A DNA stretch of 42,472 nucleotides, from NCBI GenBank assembly GCA_022511465.1, contig JAFLRM010000029.1:1-42472 (forward strand). The letters are read 5' to 3'. Made by a program: the position numbers and the translations under genes. The notes beneath the pieces were generated by a model. The model searched no databases and had not been told where the DNA came from. It saw only the letters and a list, made by a program, of their open reading frames with translations. This document shows positions 1 to 7,238 of this stretch, in pieces (position 1 is the first letter of the stretch; each line of letters starts with the position of its first letter). This DNA is from Acetatifactor sp. (lineage in GTDB: Bacteria; Bacillota; Clostridia; Lachnospirales; Lachnospiraceae).

Positions 1-79
1 CTTGCGTGGCGCATTATACCTGGCGGGCCACTGCTTGAAAAGTAAATGCCGCTTCGCGACGCTTCCTTTTCTGCGCATG

Positions 80-88
80 TGGTATAAT
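80..88 (+). promoter_or_regulatory. Extended -10 promoter for the 140-801 gene pair
   Basis: A perfect TATAAT lies at 83-88, preceded by TG one base upstream (80-81), which is the extended -10 arrangement. No good -35 hexamer is visible at 16-18 bp, as expected for this promoter type. The start of transcription would fall near 95, giving a leader of about 45 nt before the ATG at 140. This is motif reading only. Confidence 0.5.
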
Positions 89-139
89 ATATACGCTTCA
101 TACAGAGAAAACTTGAAATTTTTCAAGGAGGACAAAAAG

Positions 140-649
140 ATGTATATTGAAGACAAGTATTGGAACAATTACATCGGTGATACAGATGATAGTTTGACAC
201 TGGTTACATATCTGGCAGACAAAAATAAGAAAGAAATTTCTGTTGGGGAAATATTTTCCGATATTGGATTGAACAAACTAAATGGTGTTTTCCGTAAACA
301 TGATGATCCATTGACAGTTGTTTTACGTAACACGAGGTCTGATCATGAGGAACCGTATATAGAGTTCTACTATGCCATTGACCTTATTACTGACCTTGCC
401 GCTTTACTATTGGAGTGTAAAGTAAGCGGAAGCGTTAATCTGTGCGAATTATTTGGAGATGACGTGGAAACTGACGTATCTGATATTTGTATCACAGCCA
501 CTCCGGAGGAGCATGAACTTATCAATAAGGCTCTCGCAGATTTTGTGTCTGCCCCCCTTGCTTATGATTTAAGTGATATGTGTCCGGAAGAAGATATGTT
601 GGAAATGTCGGCGCTTTGTGAAGAACTGAGAAAAGAATTATATGAATGA
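140..649 (+). CDS. Small acidic protein, possible immunity-family protein
   Basis: A 169-residue soluble, strongly acidic protein with no signal peptide or membrane segment. The frame is open from the window edge, but the ATG at 140 is chosen because a strong AAGGAGG sits just upstream (125-131) and an extended -10 promoter is at 80-88. It opens MYIEDKYWNNYIGDTDDSLT and ends in an acidic helix-rich tail. From memory the opening resembles the Imm68-type putative immunity proteins of polymorphic toxin loci, but this is unverified. The toxin gene would lie outside the window to the left if it exists. It overlaps the next small ORF by four bases (ATGA), so the two are probably translationally coupled. 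Base composition is more AT-rich than the core genes from recG onward. Confidence 0.75.
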   Translation: MYIEDKYWNNYIGDTDDSLTLVTYLADKNKKEISVGEIFSDIGLNKLNGVFRKHDDPLTVVLRNTRSDHEEPYIEFYYAIDLITDLAALLLECKVSGSVNLCELFGDDVETDVSDICITATPEEHELINKALADFVSAPLAYDLSDMCPEEDMLEMSALCEELRKELYE

Positions 650-801
650 TAGGAATATATAAGAATATTAAAAACATTCCAGATAAAGTATTCCAGAAAA
701 CTGGGTTTAAGAGAGAAGATATTATCTTCTTTGCAACAATGGGTGACGGCGACTATATGCAAAAAAGGTTTGATACTTCTGTAAAAATGTTTAATGCATA
801 A
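646..801 (+). CDS. 51-aa ORF coupled to the preceding gene
   Basis: A 51-codon ORF whose ATG overlaps the upstream stop codon (ATGA at 646-649), the usual arrangement for translational coupling. The product begins MIGIYKNIKNIPDKVF and contains the stretch REDIIFFATMGDGDYM. I do not recognise a family. It could be a genuine small protein, or the surviving N-terminus of a longer gene cut by deletion, because it stops abruptly in what looks like the middle of a fold. It is followed after 49 bp by a terminator-like hairpin, so the two genes form a short closed operon. Confidence 0.45.
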   Translation: MIGIYKNIKNIPDKVFQKTGFKREDIIFFATMGDGDYMQKRFDTSVKMFNA

Positions 802-850
802 GCGCCAAAACAAATTTCAGCTGTCGAAATAATATTATATATTCCCCAAA

Positions 851-890
851 ATTAAACCCCGTCTATTCTTTCAAATAGGCGGAATTTAAT
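851..890 (+). terminator. Terminator-like hairpin after the first gene pair
   Basis: ATTAAA..CCGTCTATT at 851-867 pairs with AATAGGCGG..TTTAAT at 874-890, with one two-base internal mismatch and one G-U pair. The outer arms are A/T tracts that supply the A- and U-rich flanks. It could work in either direction and separates the 140-801 pair from the UDG-like gene. Confidence 0.5.
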
Positions 891-958
891 TATAAGAGTG
901 GGAAAATAAATAAAGTCCGTTTTTTAGACAGTCACAGTTGGTATTGATGGGGGGCTTT

Positions 959-1765
959 ATGAGTAAATCGGATGAGTGGAAAGATCTGGATAACGTAAAT
1001 GATTACAAAGATCTTGTAGCCAAGGCGAAAGAGGTATGGCGTGCAAGAGTTAAAAATGGCAGTTATGGGAATGAAAAGATTCAGTTTAAAGCTTGTGAAA
1101 CATGGTTTTCAGACAAGTGTAATGAAATAAATCTGTGGACTTATTGGCATGGGCACGGTTTAACGGATTTTTCCAATGTCAAAATTATGCTTGTGGGACA
1201 AGATTGGGGAAATGAAGATAACGAAGAGGACGCTGTCAGTAGAATTAAGGAGATGTTGGAGAACAAGAGAGAGCTTTATTATGATAAAGCGGATAAAAAT
1301 AATGGTAAAAAATTGAGGAATCCGACAGAACAGCATCTATGTGAATTGTTTTCTTGTCTTGAGAAAAAACCTGGGGAAAAATATGATCTTTCGGAATATA
1401 ATTCGCAGTTGTTCTTTACCAATTATTTTTTGGGATATCGTAGTGGTTCCGGAACGGGGAATATGACCAAAAAGCTGCTTGAGGAGGATAAACCGGCTTT
1501 TGAAAAATTGGTTGATATTGTGCGGCCGAAAGTCATAATATGTTTAGGCAAGATAGTATCTGAAATGGTTATTGGAAGTACAATTAAAGGATTTAAGAAT
1601 AAGCTGGATGCCGGTGTGATAACGGCAAATTACCCCAAGCATAATGATATCAAGGTCTATTGCGTTGGCCATTGTGGCAGACGTGGAGTAAGTAATCGAG
1701 GCGGCTTAGCCAAGATGAAAAAAGATTGGGAGAATATCAACGAGGATATGAAACGTGCTAATTGA
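959..1765 (+). CDS. Uracil-DNA glycosylase-superfamily protein
   Basis: A 268-residue soluble protein that appears to belong to the uracil-DNA glycosylase fold, which removes uracil or related damaged bases from DNA. Supporting motifs are VKIMLVGQDWGNE in the first third, matching the motif I position (GQDPY in classical UDG; the Asp activates water), VRPKVIICLGK in the middle, which is the usual strand before the central helix, and VGHCGRRGVSNRG near the end at the motif II position (H-P-S in classical enzymes). The Pro-Tyr of GQDPY and the HPS triad are not conserved, so substrate and even activity are uncertain. The ATG at 959 is preferred because a run of six G lies just upstream (949-954); in-frame alternatives are TTG 938 and ATG 947. 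The gene stands alone in an AT-rich region, suggesting an accessory or acquired origin. Confidence 0.65.
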   Translation: MSKSDEWKDLDNVNDYKDLVAKAKEVWRARVKNGSYGNEKIQFKACETWFSDKCNEINLWTYWHGHGLTDFSNVKIMLVGQDWGNEDNEEDAVSRIKEMLENKRELYYDKADKNNGKKLRNPTEQHLCELFSCLEKKPGEKYDLSEYNSQLFFTNYFLGYRSGSGTGNMTKKLLEEDKPAFEKLVDIVRPKVIICLGKIVSEMVIGSTIKGFKNKLDAGVITANYPKHNDIKVYCVGHCGRRGVSNRGGLAKMKKDWENINEDMKRAN

Positions 1766-1806
1766 TTTAAAATGTATTGAGATATAACAAAAGCGCGAAT
1801 GGTGTG

Positions 1807-2031
1807 CACGGGCGGGCTTACCCTTCTTTGGCCGATTTGTGTAGAATGGCCTTTTTTCTTACAGAGCTGCCAAGAGAGCAGGGGAGTTCGGCCACGGATG
1901 GCCGAACTAAGTCTCATCGACCACGGATGGTCGTTGAGACTGACCCGGAAGCTGTTGAAAACTACATTGCTCTGTTAGAAAAAAGAGCCATTCGGAGCCT
2001 CGGCCAAAGAAGGATAAGCCTGCCCGAGGTG
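1807..2031. repeat. ~225-bp element bounded by ~60-nt imperfect inverted repeats
   Basis: The left arm (1807-1867) and right arm (1969-2031) are near-complementary: GGCTTA.CCTTCTTTGGCCGA, GAATGGC, CTTTTTTCT and ACAGAGC all recur as reverse complements in the same order, about 50 of 60 positions by eye. The 100-bp core holds two perfect small hairpins (1885-1940). There is no transposase and no flanking direct repeat that I can see. The layout fits either a MITE-like dispersed element or one large structured RNA. It fills almost the whole 331-bp gap between the UDG-like gene and recG. Confidence 0.75.
1885..1940 (+). other. Two tandem hairpins with identical ACGGAT loops (CsrA-site-like)
   Basis: Hairpin 1 (1885-1908) is a perfect 9-bp stem around the loop ACGGAT. 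Hairpin 2 (1911-1940) is an 11-bp stem with one T-T mismatch around the same loop. Only two bases separate them. Both stems close with C-G and display CACGGATG (1893-1900 and 1922-1929), which fits the established CsrA/RsmA recognition pattern of a loop-borne ANGGA within CANGGANG. The stem sequences differ while the loops are identical, which is a sign that the loop is the selected part. Two sites are few compared with known CsrA-sequestering RNAs, and no promoter was identified, so transcription is not established. Confidence 0.55.
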
Positions 2032-2096
2032 ACTGTGTTCGTATAAATGTATCCTAAATAACCGATGACCAAATGATCTGACAAGAGGTACCGACA

Positions 2097-4154
2097 ATGA
2101 ACCAATCCACCCCCATCACCGAAATAAAAGGCGTAGGCGACAAAACCCGTAAGCTTTTTGAAAAATTGGACATCACCACCGTGGGAGACCTTTTATCTCA
2201 CTATCCGCGCGACTATGAAACCTTCGGCGCGCCCGTCCCCATTGCTGAAGCAATACCCGGCCAGATCTGTGCCATCCACGTGACTGTGACCTCCATTCCC
2301 AACCAGAAAAAGGTTCGAAATCTGACCATCCTTAATGTCAACGTTCGCGACACCTCCGGTGCCATGCAACTCACTTTTTTCAACATGCCTTTTTTGAAGA
2401 AGATCCTGAAGCCCGGCGGCTACTACCTTTTCCGTGGCCTGGTTCAGACCAGAGGTGCGGCAAAGATCATGGAACAGCCCAAAATGTACAATTACGAGGA
2501 ATACCAAAAACAGGCCGGACTCCTCCAGCCCCGCTATTCCCTGACAAAAGGACTGACCAATCAAGCGGTGCAGAAAGCAGTAAAACAGGCACTTTCCCTC
2601 TATACTTTTGAAGACGAATATTATCCGGAGGAAATTTCAGAAAAATATGACTTACTCCCCAGAGAAGACGCCCTCCACACAATTCATTTTCCTGCAGACT
2701 TTGATGCATTAGTCCAGGCCCGCAGGAGATTAGTGTTTGACGAATTCTTTGACTTCCTGCTCCTTCTGCGCAAGAACAAAGACCTAACTGCGGCGCTGCC
2801 AAACAGTTACCCTATGTACGAAACCGCCGATACCGTCCGATTCTTGGAACAGATGCCTTTTGCCCTGACTAAGGCACAGAAAAAAGTCTGGCAGGAGCTT
2901 CGGGAGGATATGGGAAGTCCTTACTGCATGAACCGCTTGATCCAGGGGGACGTAGGCTCCGGAAAGACTATCGTGGCAGTGTTGGCGCTTCTCATGTGTG
3001 CGGCAAACGGATTCCAAGGTGCGCTTATGGCCCCCACTGAAGTTCTGGCTATGCAGCATTTTGAGACTATCTCAGGGTATGTAGAAAAATATCACCTCGT
3101 ATTCAGGCCCATTTTGTTGGTAGGGTCCATGACTGCGAAGGATAAGAGAGAAGCCTATGAAAAAATTGCATCCGGTGAGGTAAATCTGATCATTGGAACC
3201 CACGCCCTGATACAGGATAAAGTGACTTACAAAAATCTGGCGCTGGTTGTGACCGACGAACAGCACCGCTTTGGTGTTCGCCAGAGAGAACATCTGACCG
3301 AAAAAGGAGACACTCCTCACGTTCTAGTGATGAGTGCGACTCCCATCCCCAGAACCCTGGCCATCATTCTCTATGGTGACCTCCATATCTCCGTGATCGA
3401 TGAACTTCCGGCCAACCGCCTGCCCATCAAAAATTGTGTGGTGAACACTGCTTATCGACCAAAAGCCTATGAGTTTATTCAGAAGGAGGTAGCTGCCGGC
3501 AGACAGGCTTACGTGATCTGTCCACAGGTGGAAGAGGGGGAACTGGAAGACGTAGAGAACGTGGTAGACTACACGGAGAAGCTCAGGTCTGCGTTGCCTG
3601 TGGGCGTACAGATTGCATACCTTCATGGAAAAATGCGCCCCGCCGACAAAAATAAGATCATGGAGGAATTCGCCGCCCACAATATTGATGTGCTGGTGTC
3701 CACCACCGTGATAGAAGTAGGGATCAACGTACCTAATGCCACCGTGATGATGGTGGAGAACGCGGAACGCTTCGGCCTTGCCCAGCTTCACCAGCTGAGA
3801 GGGCGCGTTGGGCGTGGTGAATACCAGAGTTACTGCATTTTTGTCAGCGCAAAGGAACAGAAAGAGACCATGGAACGTCTGCAGATTTTAAATAAGTCTA
3901 ACGATGGCTTTTTTATCGCGTCGGAGGACTTAAAACTCCGTGGTCCGGGAGAGCTCTTCGGCATCAGGCAGAGCGGAGATTTCTCTTTTGCGCTGGGCGA
4001 TATCTACACGGATGCAAGCGTCCTTAAACAGGCATCCGAGGCGGTGGAAGAGCTGCTTTTGGAAGATTATGATCTCTCAATGGAAAAACACAGCCTGCTG
4101 AGGGAACATGTCCAAAGTCCTACGGGGAATAATGTTGACTTTCGCACCATATAA
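2097..4154 (+). CDS. recG: ATP-dependent DNA helicase RecG
   Basis: A 685-residue full-length RecG, the superfamily 2 branch-migration helicase that remodels stalled forks and Holliday junctions. Order of domains: helix-hairpin-helix-like start (ITEIKGVGDKT), wedge OB domain around residues 55-130, Walker A GDVGSGKT at about 284-291, motif II DEQH at about 387-390, motif III VMSATPIPRT, and the C-terminal QLRGRVGRG motif VI followed by the TRG region. The ATG at 2097 gives the conserved N-terminus; the ribosome site (AAGAGG, 2083-2088) is modest. It starts the core block after the accessory region and is followed by degV after 104 bp with no visible terminator. Family length and motifs are all as expected. 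Confidence 0.97.
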   Translation: MNQSTPITEIKGVGDKTRKLFEKLDITTVGDLLSHYPRDYETFGAPVPIAEAIPGQICAIHVTVTSIPNQKKVRNLTILNVNVRDTSGAMQLTFFNMPFLKKILKPGGYYLFRGLVQTRGAAKIMEQPKMYNYEEYQKQAGLLQPRYSLTKGLTNQAVQKAVKQALSLYTFEDEYYPEEISEKYDLLPREDALHTIHFPADFDALVQARRRLVFDEFFDFLLLLRKNKDLTAALPNSYPMYETADTVRFLEQMPFALTKAQKKVWQELREDMGSPYCMNRLIQGDVGSGKTIVAVLALLMCAANGFQGALMAPTEVLAMQHFETISGYVEKYHLVFRPILLVGSMTAKDKREAYEKIASGEVNLIIGTHALIQDKVTYKNLALVVTDEQHRFGVRQREHLTEKGDTPHVLVMSATPIPRTLAIILYGDLHISVIDELPANRLPIKNCVVNTAYRPKAYEFIQKEVAAGRQAYVICPQVEEGELEDVENVVDYTEKLRSALPVGVQIAYLHGKMRPADKNKIMEEFAAHNIDVLVSTTVIEVGINVPNATVMMVENAERFGLAQLHQLRGRVGRGEYQSYCIFVSAKEQKETMERLQILNKSNDGFFIASEDLKLRGPGELFGIRQSGDFSFALGDIYTDASVLKQASEAVEELLLEDYDLSMEKHSLLREHVQSPTGNNVDFRTI

Positions 4155-4258
4155 CAGTACAATATAGCTTGCAAATGATTACAGAAGACAAATGATTTTT
4201 ATTGATAGGTTTTGCAACAATATAAAACTTAAAAATACTAAGAGGTAGGGAGACTAAT

Positions 4259-5128
4259 ATGACAAAAGTAGCAATTGTGACAGACAGTAACAGCGGTATC
4301 ACACAGTCTCAGGCAAAGGAGTATGGCATCTATGTGCTTCCAATGCCGTTTAATATCGGAGAAGATACCTTTTTTGAAGATATTAATCTGACTCAGGATG
4401 AGTTTTATGAAAAATTGAAAACCGGAGAAAATATTGCTACCAGTCAGCCTTCCCCGGAGTCTGTCATGAATTTGTGGAATGAGATTCTAAAAGAATATAA
4501 TGAGATTGTGCACATCCCTATGAGCAGCGGCCTGTCCGGCTCCTGCCAGAGTGCCATTATGCTGGCGGAGGAGTACGACGGAAAAGTCCAAGTAGTAAAT
4601 AACCAGCGCATTTCCGTTACACAGCGCCAGTCCGCGCTGGATGCGAAGCTTTTGGCAGAGAAAGGGATGAGCGCCAAACAGGTCAAGGATATTTTGGAGG
4701 CTGATAAATTCAACAGCAGCATCTACATTATGCTGGATACTCTGTATTATTTAAAAAAGGGTGGTCGGATTACGCCTGCTGCGGCAGCCATAGGCACTAT
4801 GCTTCGCATAAAGCCTGTGCTGCAGATCCAGGGTGAAAAATTGGATGCTTTTGCAAAGGCTCGTACCAGTACCCACGGAAAGAGTCTGATGATCAATGCC
4901 ATTAAGAGCGATATTGAAAATCGCTTCGGCGGTTTTACTAAGGAGCAGGGTGTACGCATTCAGATAGCCTACTCATATGACAGGGATGCTGCTCTGGCCT
5001 TTAAAGAGGAACTGAGGGAGCACTTTGCAGGGTACGACATCCATGTGGATCCCCTTTCCTTGAGTGTGTCCTGCCATATCGGCCCTGGTGCCTTGGCTTT
5101 AGCCTGCACCAAAAATATATCCATATGA
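4259..5128 (+). CDS. DegV family fatty-acid-binding protein
   Basis: A 289-residue DegV/FakB-type protein. The family binds a fatty acid and presents it to the kinase FakA for phosphorylation and entry into phospholipid synthesis. Family signs are the opening VAIVTDSNSGI, the SSGLSGSCQSA loop that contacts the lipid carboxylate, the central LYYLKKGGRI segment and the C-terminal SCHIGPGALAL. The ATG at 4259 follows AGAGGTAGGGAG at a good distance. It lies downstream of recG with a 104-bp spacer and before the parE promoter. No kinase partner is in the window. Ligand specificity cannot be read from sequence. Confidence 0.93.
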   Translation: MTKVAIVTDSNSGITQSQAKEYGIYVLPMPFNIGEDTFFEDINLTQDEFYEKLKTGENIATSQPSPESVMNLWNEILKEYNEIVHIPMSSGLSGSCQSAIMLAEEYDGKVQVVNNQRISVTQRQSALDAKLLAEKGMSAKQVKDILEADKFNSSIYIMLDTLYYLKKGGRITPAAAAIGTMLRIKPVLQIQGEKLDAFAKARTSTHGKSLMINAIKSDIENRFGGFTKEQGVRIQIAYSYDRDAALAFKEELREHFAGYDIHVDPLSLSVSCHIGPGALALACTKNISI

Positions 5129-5180
5129 TCGTCTATATTAGCTGTCCATAAAAATTAATCTTTTCTTTCCAAAAAAACTG

Positions 5181-5189
5181 TGATATACT
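5181..5189 (+). promoter_or_regulatory. Extended -10 promoter for parE-parC
   Basis: TG followed by one base and TATACT (5184-5189) makes an extended -10 element about 50 bp before the parE ATG. A weak TTTCTT lies 16 bp upstream. This is the only promoter-like sequence in the 110-bp gap after degV. Confidence 0.45.
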
Positions 5190-5238
5190 AGATATAGTGT
5201 TGAACAAAAGTTCGAACACAAAAGGAGTTTTATTTTGC

Positions 5239-7161
5239 ATGGCAAGTTCAAGTAATTATGGCGCCTCCAATATCACCGTTTTAGAGGGACTGGAGGCTGT
5301 CAGGAAGCGCCCTGGCATGTATATCGGCAGCGTGACCACCAAGGGCTTGAATCATCTGATCTACGAGATCGTGGACAACTCAGTGGACGAGCATCTGGCG
5401 GGCTTTTGTGACATCATCAGGGTGACGCTGGAGGCGGATGGTTCTGCCACGGTGGAGGACAACGGCCGCGGCATCCCCGTAGGTATGCATGAGAAAGGTG
5501 TCAGCGCGGAGCGTCTGGTGTTCACTACATTGCATGCCGGCGGCAAATTTGATAATACAGCTTATAAGACCAGTGGAGGACTTCACGGTGTGGGTTCTTC
5601 TGTAGTAAATGCGCTTTCCAACCGATTGACCGTCCGGGTCAAAGTTGACGGCGCCATCTATGAGGACAAGTATGAGAAGGGCATTCCAGTGATCGAGCTG
5701 GAGAATGGCCTTCTTCCTGTTGTGGGCAGGACAAAAGAGACTGGTACCAGTGTCAACTTCCTTCCTGATGACACCATCTTTGACCGCACGCGCTTCAAGG
5801 AGGATGAGGTGAAGAGCCGCCTCCATGAAACTGCCTATTTGAATCCAAACCTTACGATCATTTTTACCGACCTGCGCAAGGAGGATCCAGAGGTTGTCAC
5901 GTACCATGAGCCGGAGGGGATCATCGGTTTTATCAAGGATATGAACAAATCCAAGGAACTGGTTCACGACGTGATCTACTTCTCCGGCGAAGCGGAGGGA
6001 ATCTCTGTGGAGGTGGCCTTTCAGTATGTGAATGAGTTTCATGAGAATGTTCTGGGCTTCTGTAATAATATTTACAATTCCGAGGGCGGCACCCATCTGA
6101 CTGGTTTTAAGACGCAGTTCACCAACGTGATCAATACCTACGCCAGAGAACTGAATATTTTAAAAGAGAAAGACCAGAATTTCACAGGAGCCGATGTGCG
6201 AAACGGCATGACCGCTGTGATCTCCATCAAACATCCCGATCCCCGTTTTGAGGGACAGACCAAGACAAAGTTGGACAACCAGGATGCCGCCAAGGTGGTA
6301 TCCAAGATCACTGGTGACGAGATCGTTCACTTCTTTGACCGCAATTTAGAGACCTTGAAGAGCGTTATCGGCTGTGCCGAGAAAGCAGCTAAGATCCGAA
6401 AGACCGAAGAGAAAGCCAGAACTAACATGCTGACCAAGCAGAAGTTTTCTTTTGACTCCAACGGTAAGCTTGCAAATTGTATCTCCAAGGATGCCTCCAA
6501 GTGCGAGATCTTCATTGTTGAGGGGGATTCCGCAGGTGGCAGCGCCAAGATGGCTAGGGACCGTATGTATCAGGCGATCCTGCCTATCCGAGGCAAAATT
6601 TTGAACGTAGAGAAAGCAAGCATTGACAAGATTCTTGCAAACGCTGAGATCAAGACTATGATCAATGCCTTTGGATGCGGTTTCTCTGAAGGCTATGGCA
6701 ACGATTTTGACATCTCCAAGCTACGCTATGATAAGATCATTATTATGGCGGATGCGGATGTGGACGGAGCGCATATCTCCAACTTGCTGCTCACTCTGTT
6801 TTATCGCTTTATGCCGGATCTGATCTTTGAAGGACATGTGTATATTGCCATGCCGCCCCTTTACAAGGCGATGCCTTCAAAAGGTAAGGAGGAGTACCTC
6901 TACGACGATAAGGCGCTGGAAAAATACCGTAAGAACCACAAGGGTTCCTTCACTCTGCAACGCTATAAAGGTCTGGGAGAGATGGACGCGGAACAATTAT
7001 GGGAGACAACCCTCGACCCCGAGAGGCGCCTGATGAAGCTGGTGGAGATCGAGGACGCCCGCATGGCCTCTGAGATGACGGAGATGCTCATGGGCACTGA
7101 TGTGCCTCCCCGCAGGGCGTTTATCTATGAGCACGCACAGGATGCTGCACTGGATATATGA
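5239..7161 (+). CDS. parE: Type II topoisomerase ATPase subunit (ParE/GyrB family)
   Basis: A 640-residue GyrB/ParE protein, the ATP-driven subunit of a type IIA topoisomerase. It shows the GHKL ATP site (EIVDNSVDE; EDNGRGIP; LHGVGSSVVNALS), the toprim motif EGDSAGG at about 428-434, the metal-binding DADVD near 505-509 and the C-terminal QRYKGLGEM box. The ATG at 5239 is taken because AAAGGAG lies at 5221-5227; an in-frame TTG at 5197 is less likely. It is followed 77 bp later by the A subunit. Because the partner lacks a GyrA box and dnaA-type neighbours are absent, I read this as ParE (topoisomerase IV) rather than the replication-linked gyrase. The subunits alone do not fully settle that. 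Confidence 0.85.
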   Translation: MASSSNYGASNITVLEGLEAVRKRPGMYIGSVTTKGLNHLIYEIVDNSVDEHLAGFCDIIRVTLEADGSATVEDNGRGIPVGMHEKGVSAERLVFTTLHAGGKFDNTAYKTSGGLHGVGSSVVNALSNRLTVRVKVDGAIYEDKYEKGIPVIELENGLLPVVGRTKETGTSVNFLPDDTIFDRTRFKEDEVKSRLHETAYLNPNLTIIFTDLRKEDPEVVTYHEPEGIIGFIKDMNKSKELVHDVIYFSGEAEGISVEVAFQYVNEFHENVLGFCNNIYNSEGGTHLTGFKTQFTNVINTYARELNILKEKDQNFTGADVRNGMTAVISIKHPDPRFEGQTKTKLDNQDAAKVVSKITGDEIVHFFDRNLETLKSVIGCAEKAAKIRKTEEKARTNMLTKQKFSFDSNGKLANCISKDASKCEIFIVEGDSAGGSAKMARDRMYQAILPIRGKILNVEKASIDKILANAEIKTMINAFGCGFSEGYGNDFDISKLRYDKIIIMADADVDGAHISNLLLTLFYRFMPDLIFEGHVYIAMPPLYKAMPSKGKEEYLYDDKALEKYRKNHKGSFTLQRYKGLGEMDAEQLWETTLDPERRLMKLVEIEDARMASEMTEMLMGTDVPPRRAFIYEHAQDAALDI

Positions 7162-7238
7162 TGACAGTTTTGTGATGGTAATATGATTGACCTAAACTCA
7201 AACGTGTGCAGAGGAGTCGCACGGAAATGAGGAGAGAC

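Noticed and set aside
1..139. Coding sequence extending left from the first gene
   Set aside because: The upstream part of the open frame crosses a promoter-like region and lacks coding character; the strong ribosome site fixes the start at 140.
1777..2046. 89-residue open frame between the UDG-like gene and recG
   Set aside because: It runs through both arms of the inverted repeat and both hairpins and has no ribosome site; the frame is best explained by the structured element.
4155..4258. Promoter for degV
   Set aside because: TTGATA and TATAAA are present but only 13 bp apart, too close for a sigma-A promoter.
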